Positions 16,523-25,952 of a stretch of 64,000 bases of DNA are shown here, piece by piece. The notes beneath the pieces are model-generated. The model did not search any database and was not told the DNA's origin. It worked only from the letters and a program-made list of their open reading frames with translations. This DNA is from Haematomicrobium sanguinis DSM 21259 (lineage in GTDB: Bacteria > Actinomycetota > Actinomycetes > Actinomycetales > Micrococcaceae), in NCBI RefSeq assembly GCF_000688395.1, contig NZ_JIAG01000004.1, positions 62,001 to 126,000 on the forward strand, given 5' to 3'. The translations under genes and the position numbers were made by a program. Numbering within the stretch: position 1 is the first letter of the stretch; each line of letters opens with the position of its first letter.

Positions 16523-17434
16523 ATGACTGTTCGCGAGACCGAAGCGCCGTCGACTGCGGCAACCGGAGGCTGGAAGATTGCCGGGCTGACGGCCACCATT
16601 GTGGTGTTGTGGGCGTCGGCCTTTGTGGTGTTGCGGTATATCGGGCCCGCCTTTTCTCCGGCGACGTTGACTTTTGGGCGTCTGCTGGTGGGTGTCGTGG
16701 TGCTCGGAGTGTTCGTGGTTCCGCGATGGAAACCGGTGCCGCGGCATGCGTGGCTGCCATTGATTGCGTGCGGCGTGTTGTGGTTCGCCGTGTACAACGT
16801 TGCTCTGAACGCGGCCGAACATACCCTCGACGCGGGTACGAGCGCACTTCTCGTCGGCGTGGCGCCAATCCTTGTGGCGGTACTTTCCGCGCTGTTCTTG
16901 AAGGAGCGGCTGACTTGGCCCATGGGCACCGGCATTCTCGTGTCCTTTGCCGGCGCCGCCGTGATTGGGTTTGCAGCCTCAGGGTCTTCGACGCAGACCG
17001 ACGTGGCAGGGGTGTTTCTGGCGCTGGTTGCTGCGGCGAGCGCGGCCGCGAGCATCGTGATTCAAAAACCACTCTTAAAGCATGTGCCAGCGCTCCAAGT
17101 GACCTGGATCTGTTGCGCCATCGGGGCCCTGTGCACTCTTCCGTTTAGCGGTGCCCTTGTTGGTGAAATTGCTCGCGCAAGCGTGACGGATACGCTGTGG
17201 CTCGTGTATTTGGGCGCGTTCCCGACCGCGGTTGCTTTTGCCGCCTGGGCGTACGTTCTGTCGCAAACTACGGCCGCCAAGCTGACCGCAACAACCTACT
17301 TGGTGCCCGCCGTGGCGGTGCTGCTGTCCTGGCTGTTCTTGGCCGAGACTCCCGGCTGGTGGGGTGTGATCGGCGGCGCGCTATGCCTCGCGGGGGTGTT
17401 CATTTCGCGGTTGCGTCCACGCCGCGGCCGCTGA
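16523..17434 (+). CDS. EamA-family (DMT superfamily) transporter
   Basis: 303 residues with ten hydrophobic helices arranged as two EamA repeats. The first repeat opens ATIVVLWASAFVVLRYIGP and the second starts near residue 150 with GVFLALVAAASAAASIVIQK. The C-terminal helix carries WWGVIGGALCLAGVFISRL, typical of the RhaT/YdcZ-like group. It probably exports metabolites or amino acids; the substrate cannot be read from sequence. ATG at 16523 is chosen; an in-frame GTG three codons earlier is possible. Confidence 0.85.
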   Translation: MTVRETEAPSTAATGGWKIAGLTATIVVLWASAFVVLRYIGPAFSPATLTFGRLLVGVVVLGVFVVPRWKPVPRHAWLPLIACGVLWFAVYNVALNAAEHTLDAGTSALLVGVAPILVAVLSALFLKERLTWPMGTGILVSFAGAAVIGFAASGSSTQTDVAGVFLALVAAASAAASIVIQKPLLKHVPALQVTWICCAIGALCTLPFSGALVGEIARASVTDTLWLVYLGAFPTAVAFAAWAYVLSQTTAAKLTATTYLVPAVAVLLSWLFLAETPGWWGVIGGALCLAGVFISRLRPRRGR

Positions 17435-17471
17435 ATGCGCGCGGGCGCCCGCGAGTTACTAGGCTGGTCCC

Positions 17472-17840
17472 ATGCCGATTGAGATGACCGAGGACGAGTT
17501 CGAGGGCGTCGTCCAGGACGCGATTGCCCAAATCCCGCCCGACCTGCAAAAGCACTTCGACAACATCGTCGTGTTTATCGAAGACCGCTACATCCCGGGC
17601 CCGGGCGAAGACCCCAACACCGTTCTTCTCGGCCTCTACCACGGCATTCCGCTGACCGAGCGTGGCGACTGGTACGCGGGCGAGGTCCCCGATTCCATCA
17701 CCATTTACCGGTTACCGCTATTGGAAATTGCCAACACGCGGGAGGAACTGGTGCATGAAGTTCTGGTCACCGTGAAGCACGAATTTGGACATTACTTCGG
17801 CATCGATGACGGCCGGCTTCACGAACTCGGCTGGGGCTAA
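17472..17840 (+). CDS. Metallopeptidase-family zincin
   Basis: 122 residues, ATG. The C-terminal helix has the zinc motif HEFGHYFGIDD, with His-Glu-x-x-His and a downstream Asp as possible third ligand, matching the small actinobacterial metallopeptidase family (DUF1025-like). The N-terminus has EMTEDEFEGVVQDAIAQIPP and the middle LGLYHGIPLTERG. No secretion signal. Natural substrate unknown. Confidence 0.85.
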   Translation: MPIEMTEDEFEGVVQDAIAQIPPDLQKHFDNIVVFIEDRYIPGPGEDPNTVLLGLYHGIPLTERGDWYAGEVPDSITIYRLPLLEIANTREELVHEVLVTVKHEFGHYFGIDDGRLHELGWG

Positions 17841-17863
17841 GCGCCGGCCTCGACGCCGCGCCC

Positions 17864-18982
17864 CTATTGCTTGGTCAGCATCGGCCCAAAGTCCTGGCGA
17901 TCATCCAGCCGAGAGTCTTCCTTGTCCGGAACCACCATTACCGGACCTTTCGCGTGGTGGAGCACGGCTTGCGAGGTTGACCCCAGCAGCATGCCAGCGA
18001 AACCGCCGCCGCCACGCGACCCGACAACCACCATTTCGGCGGTGTCGGACTCGGCAACCAGCACCTCAATCGGCGGCCCGTCGACCACCATGGTCTCCAC
18101 TTCGACGTCCTGGAAATGGGAGGTCAGCCACGCCTTCCCGGCCTCCAACTGCACTTCAATGTCGCGGAAAATTTCCTCGCGATCCAGCGCGGTGGGCATC
18201 CACGCAAACGACCCGGTGAACGGCGGCAGCGCACACACGACCCGCAACGGCAAACCATGGAGACGCGCCTCCTCCGCCGCGGCCAACGCCGCGTAGCGCG
18301 CCTCATCCGAGCCATCGACACCCACCACAATCCGCTCGCCCACCCGCTTAGGGGCAGCATCCGCACCATCTGCGCGAGCACCGGCAGCAGTTGCGCCCGC
18401 GGCGCCATCACCCGCGGCCCCCGACCCGTCACCTCCGGCACTCGAGGCACCCGCAGCACCCCCGGCACTCGCACCGTCCTCGGCCGCCACATCGGACCCC
18501 AGAACCCGCGGCGCACACTTCAGCGGCGTCACGACGGTCGGACAATTGGCGTGCCCAGGCAGCGCGGTGGAAACCGATCCGAGCAGCCGCCCCACAAATC
18601 CGCCTCGCCCCCGCGAACCCACCACAATCAGATCAACGCGCTTGGACAACTCCAGCAACACACCCGAAGCATCCCCGCCAATCACGTGCGCATCCACGTC
18701 CTGAACGTACTCCCGCGCCCGCGCCGATGCACCGTCCAAAACCGCCATCCCGGCTTCCCGCATCGCCACATCATCCACCTGCGCATACCCCGGATCAATG
18801 CTCGTCGCCGCAAAAATCGGGATCGTGTACGCGGTCACCAAATGTAGCGGAACCCCACGCCGCGCAGCCTCTTTCGCCGCCCACACAACCGCGCACATGC
18901 TCTGATCCGAACCGTCCACACCAACAACTATTCCGCCCGAAATCTCGGTTGCCAGCGCCTCATTGGGCTCTTGCTCGGTCAT
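17864..18982 (-). CDS. Tandem universal stress protein with a low-complexity linker
   Basis: 372 residues from ATG 18982 (AAGGAG 7 nt upstream). Two UspA domains are visible. The first starts GGIVVGVDGSDQSMCAVVWA and ends VVGSRGRGGFVGRLLGSVS; the second starts ERIVVGVDGSDEARYAALAA and ends VVGSRGGGGFAGMLLGSTS. Both keep the GxxGxGG-type ATP-binding loop. A roughly 60-residue Ala/Gly/Ser-rich linker separates them, longer than usual for tandem Usps. ATP-binding stress protein of the cytoplasm. Confidence 0.9.
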   Translation of the reverse strand: MTEQEPNEALATEISGGIVVGVDGSDQSMCAVVWAAKEAARRGVPLHLVTAYTIPIFAATSIDPGYAQVDDVAMREAGMAVLDGASARAREYVQDVDAHVIGGDASGVLLELSKRVDLIVVGSRGRGGFVGRLLGSVSTALPGHANCPTVVTPLKCAPRVLGSDVAAEDGASAGGAAGASSAGGDGSGAAGDGAAGATAAGARADGADAAPKRVGERIVVGVDGSDEARYAALAAAEEARLHGLPLRVVCALPPFTGSFAWMPTALDREEIFRDIEVQLEAGKAWLTSHFQDVEVETMVVDGPPIEVLVAESDTAEMVVVGSRGGGGFAGMLLGSTSQAVLHHAKGPVMVVPDKEDSRLDDRQDFGPMLTKQ

Positions 18983-19075
18983 TGCCACTCCTTCGTCGCG
19001 AACCTCGTTAAATCCAGAATACTCGGTCACCGATTGCCCGCGGGTCACAGCTGAATTACGACGGCGATGCCCGCC

Positions 19076-19909
19076 TTAATCCCGCGGGTAACCTGGTGCG
19101 CCGCTCACCCAGGCGGCCAGTTTTTGGCCGGTCAGGGTGTTGGCCGGAACGCCGCCACCGAGCAACCGACGGGTGAGTTCGGCCGTCACGGCGACAGGTT
19201 CCGCGCTCGCGACGAACACCACGTTCCCGTGCCGGCGGCCCTTGAACATTGCCGGGTCCGCGACCGCGAGGACGTTGCCAAAAACTTCGAGCAAGGTCGC
19301 GGCCTCGCGTTTGGCGTGCGCAAGTTGCGGGGAGTCCCCCGAATTCACAACATAAATGCCACCGGCTTTGAGCACTCGTTTCGCCTGTTCTGCCGCCGTC
19401 GCCGAGATCAGCGACGTCGGTGTCGTGGAGCCCGCGAAGACGTCGCGAATAATCACGTCGGCGCTGCTGTCGGCGAGCGCATCGAGTGTTGCCCGCGCGT
19501 CGGCGACCCGAATCTTGAGCCGTGGCGCGCGGGGCAGGTCGAACCAGGTGCGCACCGATTCGGCGAGCTTCCCGTCGATTTCGGCAACCACGTGGGCGGA
19601 ATTCGGATAGTGATGCAGAAGGTACCGCGCCATGGTGCACGCTCCTCCGCCGAGGTGAGTCACCCGCAGCCCTTCGGCGTCGTCGAAGCGATCCTCAATG
19701 ACGGCGCTCATCCAGCGCATGTACTCGAAGTCGAGGTTTTCCGGCTCATCGAGATCGATGTGCGAGCTCATGACCCCGTTGATTTTCAGCAACCAGGCGT
19801 TGGAGTTGTATTCGTCCCGGACAAGTTCTGCGATCCCCGTGTCAATCGGGTAGATGCCGGGCTCGAGTTTGGAGCCGCCGCTTGCTTTCACAGCAGATTT
19901 CTTCGCCAC
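19076..19909 (-). CDS. Spermidine-synthase-like / class I SAM methyltransferase-fold protein
   Basis: 277 residues from GTG 19909, with GGGAGGC as RBS. The open frame extends further, but that part would overlap the divergent gene. Key segments are GLRVTHLGGGACTMARYLLH (nucleotide-binding glycine loop), SAHVVAEIDGKLAESVR (acidic ligand), and SADVIIRDVFAGSTTP (Asp near the catalytic position). The fold resembles spermidine synthase, but actinobacterial fused or orphan versions often are not true aminopropyltransferases. I leave the reaction open. Confidence 0.78.
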   Translation of the reverse strand: MAKKSAVKASGGSKLEPGIYPIDTGIAELVRDEYNSNAWLLKINGVMSSHIDLDEPENLDFEYMRWMSAVIEDRFDDAEGLRVTHLGGGACTMARYLLHHYPNSAHVVAEIDGKLAESVRTWFDLPRAPRLKIRVADARATLDALADSSADVIIRDVFAGSTTPTSLISATAAEQAKRVLKAGGIYVVNSGDSPQLAHAKREAATLLEVFGNVLAVADPAMFKGRRHGNVVFVASAEPVAVTAELTRRLLGGGVPANTLTGQKLAAWVSGAPGYPRD

Positions 19910-19985
19910 GCCTCCCAGCCTAGAGGCATTAATCACCCTGTTGCGACTGTTCCCAATTGGCGGTGAGGCTCGTAACGTGGGAAAC

Positions 19986-20612
19986 ATGACGAAACTGCTT
20001 ATTCTTGGAGCGTCCGGACAGATCGCTACCCATGTGATTGAGATGCTCGCAGACTCCGACGTCGAATTGACGCTTTTCGCGCGAAACCCTGGGCGTATCG
20101 CATCCGTGCCGAGCGGTGCAACGGTCGTTGAGGGCGATGTCAAAGACCAAGACACCCTGGCCACGGCCATGCGCGGTCAGGACATCGTCTATGCGAACCT
20201 CGCCGGTGACATTGACACACAGGCTCGGGACATCGTCCTCGCCATGAATGCCGAGCAGGTTCGGCGGCTCATCTTTGTGACCTCGCTGGGAATCTTAAAC
20301 GAGGTTCCCGGAACGTTTGGTGCCTGGAATCAGGAGACGATTGGTCAAGCGTTGACGGTGTATGCGGCGGCGGCCACGGTGATCGAGGACTCCGATCTGG
20401 ATTACACCATTCTCCGACCGGCCTGGCTATCCGATACCGATGAGGTCGACTATGAGACCACCGCGCGCGACGAACCGTTCAAGGGGACAACGGTTTCGCG
20501 AAAGAGCGTCGCGGCGTTGATCTCTCGCATCGTGCTGCACCCCGAGGAGTTCTCGCGCAGCAATATTGGCGTCAACAAACCCGGCACCGAGGGCGAGAGG
20601 CCCGTCTGGTAA
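19986..20612 (+). CDS. NAD(P)-binding atypical short-chain dehydrogenase
   Basis: 208 residues. The Rossmann loop LLILGASGQIATHVIEML starts at residue 4. IVYANLAGDID and RLIFVTSLGILNEV follow, as in the NmrA-like/atypical SDR family, and a DYTILRPAWLSD segment near residue 140 is the conserved substrate-side motif. The Tyr-x-x-x-Lys of classical SDRs is absent, as usual for this group. Enzyme or redox sensor; substrate unknown. It diverges from the methyltransferase-like gene. Confidence 0.82.
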   Translation: MTKLLILGASGQIATHVIEMLADSDVELTLFARNPGRIASVPSGATVVEGDVKDQDTLATAMRGQDIVYANLAGDIDTQARDIVLAMNAEQVRRLIFVTSLGILNEVPGTFGAWNQETIGQALTVYAAAATVIEDSDLDYTILRPAWLSDTDEVDYETTARDEPFKGTTVSRKSVAALISRIVLHPEEFSRSNIGVNKPGTEGERPVW

Positions 20613-20622
20613 GTCAGCGAGA

Positions 20623-20955
20623 CTACGAGTCGGCCCGGACGGCGGTCTCCAGCCGTTCAACCTTGCCGGTCAGTTCCCCGGTGTGCCCGGGACGAATGTC
20701 GGCCTTCATCACGAGCGATATCCGCGAACCGTAGGGGCTCACCGCCGCAACGCAATCCTTGATGACGGCCATGACTTCATCCCACTCGCCCTCAATGGTG
20801 GTGAACATCGAGTCGGTCTGGTTCGGCAGACCCGAGGCACGAACGACCTTGACCGCGGCAGCAACCGCGTTGTGAACCGAGGCGTCCGCATCTCCGGCCC
20901 GGTGCTCGGCGTCCCGCGGTTCGCCCGAGGGCGCAATGGAAAAGGCAAGCAACAT
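20623..20955 (-). CDS. MTH1187/YqgV-type thiamine-binding protein
   Basis: 110 residues, full length for this small ferredoxin-like-fold family. Characteristic segments are LLAFSIAPSGEP at the start, SDSMFTTIEGEWDEVMAVIK-type sequence with the conserved Glu-Gly-Glu, and RISLVMKADIRPGH near the end. Members bind thiamine or its analogues; physiological role unsettled. It shares the leftward direction with the GDPD gene just upstream. Confidence 0.85.
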   Translation of the reverse strand: MLLAFSIAPSGEPRDAEHRAGDADASVHNAVAAAVKVVRASGLPNQTDSMFTTIEGEWDEVMAVIKDCVAAVSPYGSRISLVMKADIRPGHTGELTGKVERLETAVRADS

Positions 20956-20965
20956 GTTCTAGACC

Positions 20966-21784
20966 TCACTCTTGTGTTGAGTTGGCGGCGAAATACGCAA
21001 GCAACTCTGCTGGCTTATTGGTCGTGATTTCTTGGACGCCCACGCCCGCCAGCCAGGCGGCGTCCTCGGTCGTATCCACGGTCCACACCCGGAACAGCGC
21101 GCCAGCGTCCAACAGCTCGCGCAAGTGCGCCTCTTGTTCGCGCAGACCCTCAAGCCCCGGCCCGTAGAGCCCATGAAACGGCCCAAACGCGAGCAGATCG
21201 CCGGCTTCCGGACGATTCAAATCCTCCAGGCTTTCCAGCAGGACGCACACACCGCGCGAACCCAGCCGCTGGGTCAGGTATCCGATCGACTCGGGGTGAA
21301 AACTCATGAACGAGACGTCAATATTGCCCAGCCGCCGCGCATCCTCATCCCAACCCCGTTGCTCCAAGAGACTCAACACGGCGCGCTCCAACGCGAGCGG
21401 ATCCTGGGCCTCGCCTTCGTGCTTGAACTCGATCGCAATGCCAATGTCTCGGCCCGCGCCCGAGAGCAGATCAAGCAGCTCGCCAAGCGTCAGGAACTGG
21501 CTTTCCGACCCGACGTAGTCCTCGGACGACGAGCCCTCATGCCACGACACAATGTCCAGCCCCTTGAGTTCGGCAACGTTCATATCCGCAACCGCACCCG
21601 AGCCGTCGCTTGTGCGATCAACCGTGGCATCGTGAATCAGCACGGGAACGCCGTCACGGCTGAGGTGGACGTCGCATTCGACGCCGTCGGCCCCGTCCTC
21701 GATCGCCCGCACGAAGGCGGCACGGCTGTGTTCGGCAAGGCTGGCACTCGCGCCGCGGTGGGCGAAAATCAGTGGTCGGCTCAC
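20966..21784 (-). CDS. Glycerophosphodiester phosphodiesterase
   Basis: 272 residues from GTG 21784, GGGAGC upstream. The GDPD barrel begins LIFAHRGASASLAEHSRAAF (HRG with catalytic His) and continues DGVECDVHLSRDGVPVLIHD (Glu-Asp metal ligands and second catalytic His), then IAIEFKHEG. A terminal VWTVDTTEDAAWLAGVGVQ is typical. It hydrolyses glycerophosphodiesters to glycerol-3-phosphate and an alcohol. No signal peptide. Confidence 0.93.
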   Translation of the reverse strand: MSRPLIFAHRGASASLAEHSRAAFVRAIEDGADGVECDVHLSRDGVPVLIHDATVDRTSDGSGAVADMNVAELKGLDIVSWHEGSSSEDYVGSESQFLTLGELLDLLSGAGRDIGIAIEFKHEGEAQDPLALERAVLSLLEQRGWDEDARRLGNIDVSFMSFHPESIGYLTQRLGSRGVCVLLESLEDLNRPEAGDLLAFGPFHGLYGPGLEGLREQEAHLRELLDAGALFRVWTVDTTEDAAWLAGVGVQEITTNKPAELLAYFAANSTQE

Positions 21785-21832
21785 GCTCCCAACCCTAGTA
21801 CACCCCCGCGCACGCGCACGCTGCCAACACCG

Positions 21833-21906
21833 CCCCTCATCTGTGTAGCGCGACACGCCAAGGTTTCGCGCGATTCCTTGGCGTGTCGCGCTACACAGTT
21901 GAGGGG
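21833..21906. repeat. 31-bp-arm inverted repeat between divergent genes
   Basis: Perfect 23-bp arms at 21841-21863 and 21876-21898 (CTGTGTAGCGCGACACGCCA... and its complement), extended outward by CCCCTCAT/TTGAGGGG with one mismatch. It lies between the divergent starts of the GDPD and DUF445 genes, where a terminator is not expected. Confidence 0.75.
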
Positions 21907-21953
21907 GAAATGACTTTCACGTGAGTCGAGGGGGGCGGGGGAGAATGGGGGGC

Positions 21954-23195
21954 ATGACTGATCTCGAACGTCTGATTGCGCTCAAGCGAATGAAGAGACT
22001 GGCGACCTCGCTGCTAGCGATCCTCGCCGTCATTTTCCTCCTCGCGTTTGCCCTGCAAAACCAGTACCCGTGGCTGGGGTATGTGCGCGCGGCGGCCGAA
22101 GGCGGCATGGTCGGCGCGCTGGCCGACTGGTTCGCCGTCACCGCGCTGTTCAAGCATCCACTGGGCCTCAAGATCCCGCACACCGCAATCATTCCGCGCA
22201 AAAAGGACCAGATCGGCGCCTCGCTCGGCGACTTCGTCGAAGAAAACTTCCTTTCCGAGGAGATCGTCTCGCAAAAACTGGAGAGTGTGGATGTCGCGCA
22301 GCGGCTGGGCACCTGGCTGAGCTCACCCAAGAACGTGCAACGCGTCGCCGATGAAGGCGCGGCGATCATCCGCGGGGCGCTCACGGTTCTCGATGACTCG
22401 GAGGTTCAACGCACGCTCGAATCCATGGCGCGCAAACACCTGTTGGAGCCCGAGTGGTCTCCCACGCTAGGCAAGCTCCTCGAACGGATATTGCTGGAAG
22501 GCCACCACCGGGCCGCGGTCGACACACTGGTAGAGCGCACCTATGAATGGGCGCTGGCAAACCAAGAAACGGTCGAAAAGCTCGTGTCACAGCGCTCCCC
22601 CATGTGGATGCCTGGTTTCGTCGACAAGTTCATGGGTGACAAGGTTCATGACGAACTCGTAAAGTTCCTCGACGCGGTGCGCCAGGACCCGAACCACCCG
22701 CTACGGAATTCCATCGATGATTACCTCTCCTCGCTCGCCCAGGACATGCAACACAGCCCGGACATGATTGCCAAGGTCGAGGCGATAAAGATGAACGCGA
22801 TCAGCGATCCGCAGCTTCGGCAAATGGTGACCAACGCCTGGACCACGCTCAAAAATGTCTTACTGGAGGCAATTGACGATCCGGAGTCGGAACTGCGGAT
22901 GACCTTCACCAACGCGCTACAAGATGCGGGGCAACGCATGTCCTCCGGACAAGAACTGGCGCAGAAGGTCAACGCGTGGGTGGACCAGGCGGCACGCTAC
23001 CTGGTGCGCACCTACCGCAAAGACATCGCCAGCATCATTTCGGAAACAGTGGAGAAATGGGATCCGAAAGAGACCACCGAAAAGATTGAACTGCAGGTCG
23101 GGCGCGATCTACAGTTCATCCGCATCAACGGTACGGTGGTGGGCTCACTCGCCGGGCTCGCGATCTTCACGATAGCGACACTGATTTTCCACTAA
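21954..23195 (+). CDS. DUF445 membrane-anchored protein
   Basis: 413 residues. N-terminal hydrophobic segment LLAILAVIFLLAFALQNQYP, then YVRAAAEGGMVGALADWFAV, the family core motif, and FKHPLGLKIPHTAIIPRKKD, the second. A long helical body follows (over 250 residues) and a C-terminal hydrophobic anchor GSLAGLAIFTIATLIFH. Family members such as YheB are membrane-associated and uncharacterised. ATG at 21954; an ATG 9 nt upstream is an alternative start. Confidence 0.88.
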   Translation: MTDLERLIALKRMKRLATSLLAILAVIFLLAFALQNQYPWLGYVRAAAEGGMVGALADWFAVTALFKHPLGLKIPHTAIIPRKKDQIGASLGDFVEENFLSEEIVSQKLESVDVAQRLGTWLSSPKNVQRVADEGAAIIRGALTVLDDSEVQRTLESMARKHLLEPEWSPTLGKLLERILLEGHHRAAVDTLVERTYEWALANQETVEKLVSQRSPMWMPGFVDKFMGDKVHDELVKFLDAVRQDPNHPLRNSIDDYLSSLAQDMQHSPDMIAKVEAIKMNAISDPQLRQMVTNAWTTLKNVLLEAIDDPESELRMTFTNALQDAGQRMSSGQELAQKVNAWVDQAARYLVRTYRKDIASIISETVEKWDPKETTEKIELQVGRDLQFIRINGTVVGSLAGLAIFTIATLIFH

Positions 23196-23226
23196 GGGTG
23201 GGCCGATAACGGCAGATGCCCGTCCC

Positions 23227-24051
23227 CTACCCGGCCGAAGTGTCGGTGCCGGAAGTGAGCGGTCTTGGCGCGCCGTCGTACTTCTGCTCCGCGGAATCCG
23301 CCCCGCTCTCCAGGCCCGCAAGGTCCTCGGGGAATTGCGCGGGAAGCGGCCCGAAGGCCAGGTGCGCCGAAGCAATGACCGCCTTGCCCATACCCCGGTT
23401 AGCCACCCCCCCGATTGCCGCGCCGATACCGAATGGGATTGCGCGGCCCAGCAGGGCCGAACCTTGACTTGCAAGAACGCGGCGCATGAAGCGTTTGCGG
23501 ATTTGACCGACAATCCCGGAAACCGCCTTATTGGACAGGCTGGAGCCCACTTGAGTGCCCCACGCCGCGGTGGATTTTCCGCCCGCGTTGCCGGCGAGCC
23601 CGGCGAGGAGCTGCGTGCCCTCTTCGCCGAGCATGACGCCCATGACGATCGCCTTGGACCGTTCCGGGTCTTCGGTGTGGATCCCGTGTAATTCGGCGAT
23701 GGATTGGGCGAACAGCGCGGTTGCTTCGAGGAACACCACGGTGACGCCGGCCGAAACGCCGAGTGATGCCACAGTGCCGATGGCCGGAATTGCGGCGGTG
23801 GCGCCAGCGGCCGCGCCGGTTCCGGTCACGGCGGTCAAATATTCGCGCTCCAGCACCTCGGCGAGGTCAAAGGGCTTTGCCTCCGGGTATTTTTTGCGAA
23901 GCCGGCGGATGTTGGCAAGGACAACCGGTCGTTGCACGTCAATGGCGCGCTCGATCGCGCGCACGAGACGAGCGCGAGGTTGACCGTCGTCCTCGAAAAT
24001 GACCTTTTGCGTGGCTTTGGGCACGGGGTTGAACCTGCTAAAGATTCCCAC
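23227..24051 (-). CDS. EcsC-family protein
   Basis: 274 residues, GTG start with AAGGAGG upstream. The hydrophobic glycine-rich core (TAAIPAIGTVASLGVSAGVT, LLAGLAGNAGGKSTAAWG) and FVRRVLASQG-type basic segments fit EcsC, named after the third gene of the Bacillus ecs operon. It could associate with membranes. The C-terminus is polar and disordered. Convergent with DUF445; function unknown. Confidence 0.8.
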   Translation of the reverse strand: MGIFSRFNPVPKATQKVIFEDDGQPRARLVRAIERAIDVQRPVVLANIRRLRKKYPEAKPFDLAEVLEREYLTAVTGTGAAAGATAAIPAIGTVASLGVSAGVTVVFLEATALFAQSIAELHGIHTEDPERSKAIVMGVMLGEEGTQLLAGLAGNAGGKSTAAWGTQVGSSLSNKAVSGIVGQIRKRFMRRVLASQGSALLGRAIPFGIGAAIGGVANRGMGKAVIASAHLAFGPLPAQFPEDLAGLESGADSAEQKYDGAPRPLTSGTDTSAG

Positions 24052-24183
24052 GTGTCCTCCTTAATGCTGGGTTATGCCGGCGTTGGCCCTGTTGCTAGAC
24101 GCGCCGCTCGCATCTGAAAGTACCAGGGTATCCGGGGAAATCACACCCTGGTTGACCTCGAACGGCTATCCTCGGGCGTTTAT

Positions 24184-24810
24184 CTACGAAAGGTAGCGCT
24201 TGAGGAAAACTTGGACGTCCATGAGTTCGGTGAGGCCGAGGTTGTGCCCCATGCCCGGGTAGGTCCGTGCTGTGAGCTGGGTGTTGGCTTCCAACCATTC
24301 CTCGGTCCAGTAAATGGCGTCCTCATTAATGACCAGGTCCCCGACGTCCCGCCCCCAAAAGAAGGGGATCTTGCGTTCCATCGGTTCTAGTGCGCCCAAC
24401 AGGTCATTGCGAATGACAAAACCGGACAGCCCCACCACGCAGGTGAAAAGCTCGGGACGCAAGCGGTGCAAGGTCGTGGTCATCGCCATTCCTTGCGAGT
24501 ACCCCAGCGCGGACACCGAACGGTAGGAGCTTGCCGCGATGATGGAGTCCACCACGGTGAATGCTTTTTGAGTGGCGTCGAGGACCGCTGTGAAATCCGG
24601 GGTGAGGAAGTAGTCAAGCAGGAACCAGCCGAAGTCCCCGCCCACGTCGAAGGGTCCGCGGGGCAGTGCCAAGGTGGTGTTCTCTGGCAGAAAGTCGAAG
24701 AGGGCGCGTAGCTTCTCTTCGGACGAGCCGTAACCGTGGAAACCAATGACCAGGTTGGTACCGGCACGCTCGGCGGGCTGACGGGAGTAGAGGATGTCGG
24801 TGGCGCTCAT
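24184..24810 (-). CDS. Phospholipase/carboxylesterase-type alpha/beta hydrolase
   Basis: 208 residues from ATG 24810 (a GTG precedes it by one codon). The alpha/beta-hydrolase landmarks are LVIGFHGYGSSEEKLRALF (oxyanion segment), SALGYSQGMAMTT with the GYSQG nucleophile elbow (Ser near residue 102), an acid candidate around PFFWGRDVGDLVI, and the His in YPGMGHNLGL. The pattern matches the YpfH/carboxylesterase group, which hydrolyses short esters or lysophospholipids. Cytoplasmic. Confidence 0.88.
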   Translation of the reverse strand: MSATDILYSRQPAERAGTNLVIGFHGYGSSEEKLRALFDFLPENTTLALPRGPFDVGGDFGWFLLDYFLTPDFTAVLDATQKAFTVVDSIIAASSYRSVSALGYSQGMAMTTTLHRLRPELFTCVVGLSGFVIRNDLLGALEPMERKIPFFWGRDVGDLVINEDAIYWTEEWLEANTQLTARTYPGMGHNLGLTELMDVQVFLKRYLS

Positions 24811-25399
24811 CACTACCCATGATTGCGCTCGCGCGGCGCCGTTTCAAGGATGCTGGGCAGTTGAACCGGCTCAATCGGCGGCCGGTTCGGGTGCGGGGCT
24901 GGCCGGGGTTGCCCGGGGCGCCGGGGGCCGGCCGGGTTGACCGAGGCTGCCCGGCGTTAACGGTGTCGAGGGGCCCGGCAGAAACCGAACCCCTCGGTGA
25001 AAACTTTGGCAAGCCGACTCCCCCAAGTCATTGACTTATGCCAAAGGTCCGCAAACCCCCCACGGTCAGCGGCATTTCACGTTCACAATTGTGGCATAGT
25101 CGCCGAACTTTGGAAAGATGAAAGCCCGGCAGCAAATGCGCTCCAGTGCAAATAATTGCCGAATTCCTCGGCCAGTCATCAAACGTCTCAGGGCGTGCGC
25201 ATCGAGACGGGATGCGCACAGCAAGCGCGCCATCCCCGCCTGAAAACCGCACCAATGTTGGCCTCGGGCCACAAGACGCGCCGCCACACGGCAGAAAATT
25301 TACTCCTGTGCAACTGGGCGAACGTATGAGGAAACTAGCAATTAGCCACTTTCCTTAGTGGGCTAACTCACAAGTCTAGCGCATTTGTAGTTAAAAGAA
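24811..25399. other. Gene-free stretch
   Basis: About 590 bp without a credible gene. The first ~150 bp are G/C-rich with simple GGCCGG-type runs. From about 25,030 on, the sequence is visibly A+T-richer than its surroundings and no frame has a plausible start plus RBS. It may be a decayed gene or an unrecognised regulatory region. Nothing specific was recognised. Confidence 0.5.
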
Positions 25400-25444
25400 T
25401 ATGGCACCCGCGGTATCACATATTGTGAGCTCGCGGGTGCCATA
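25400..25444. terminator. Two-tier hairpin downstream of a small basic protein gene
   Basis: Outer arms TATGGCACCCGCG (25400-25412) and CGCGGGTGCCATA (25432-25444) are perfect; the loop holds TCACA/TGTGA. It starts 12 bp beyond the stop of the leftward small gene at 25456-25683, so it probably terminates it. Confidence 0.65.
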
Positions 25445-25455
25445 CATTTAGTTAA

Positions 25456-25683
25456 TTATGCACCATGCTTTTGGTGCGAAAATTGCTTTCCGCCTTTCGC
25501 ACCGCTTTCACCGCGCGGCTGCTTGTTCGCTCCCACGCTTTGCGCCACTCCGTGCTGGCTCTTTTTATTAAGCGCCATCTCCAATTGCTGGCGCCGCTCA
25601 TCGCTGAGCTTGTTCGCAGCCGCCGGTGCTACATGGCTTTCTTCGGCTGAGTTGGGTTCTACTGAGTCGTCTTGGCGAGGCAT
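25456..25683 (-). CDS. Small hydrophilic basic protein
   Basis: 75 residues from ATG 25683 with CAGGAG upstream. The N-terminal half is acidic (MPRQDDSVEPNSAEES), then a helix LSDERRQQLEMALNKKSQ, and a Lys/Gly/His-rich tail GAKGGKQFSHQKHGA. The layout recalls the short actinobacterial DUF5302-type proteins, but the match is by eye only. The RBS, start and following hairpin support a real gene. Confidence 0.6.
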   Translation of the reverse strand: MPRQDDSVEPNSAEESHVAPAAANKLSDERRQQLEMALNKKSQHGVAQSVGANKQPRGESGAKGGKQFSHQKHGA

Positions 25684-25952
25684 TTTCACTCCTGAATATT
25701 TCTGGTTGTGGAGCCTCCCGAGGACGCCGTCCCCTCAAATACGTACCCGCAATTGTCGCCAAATGTATTGCAGCGATAAAGGAATTGTCGGAGAAAAGAG
25801 GACATGCCCCACGGCAGACACCGTAATGAGATTCGGGCATTTGTTGTGCACAGAGCGCCAAATATGCGCCGTGCTTCCTAGTGGAAAATTATTGTCCTCA
25901 TAACAGCAACCCTAACACGAGCTACCCAGCCCGAATCAACCCCTGGGCGAAA

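Noticed and set aside
24811-25399. Several short frames in the A+T-richer gap
   Set aside because: None has a plausible start with RBS, a recognisable motif or consistent codon bias.
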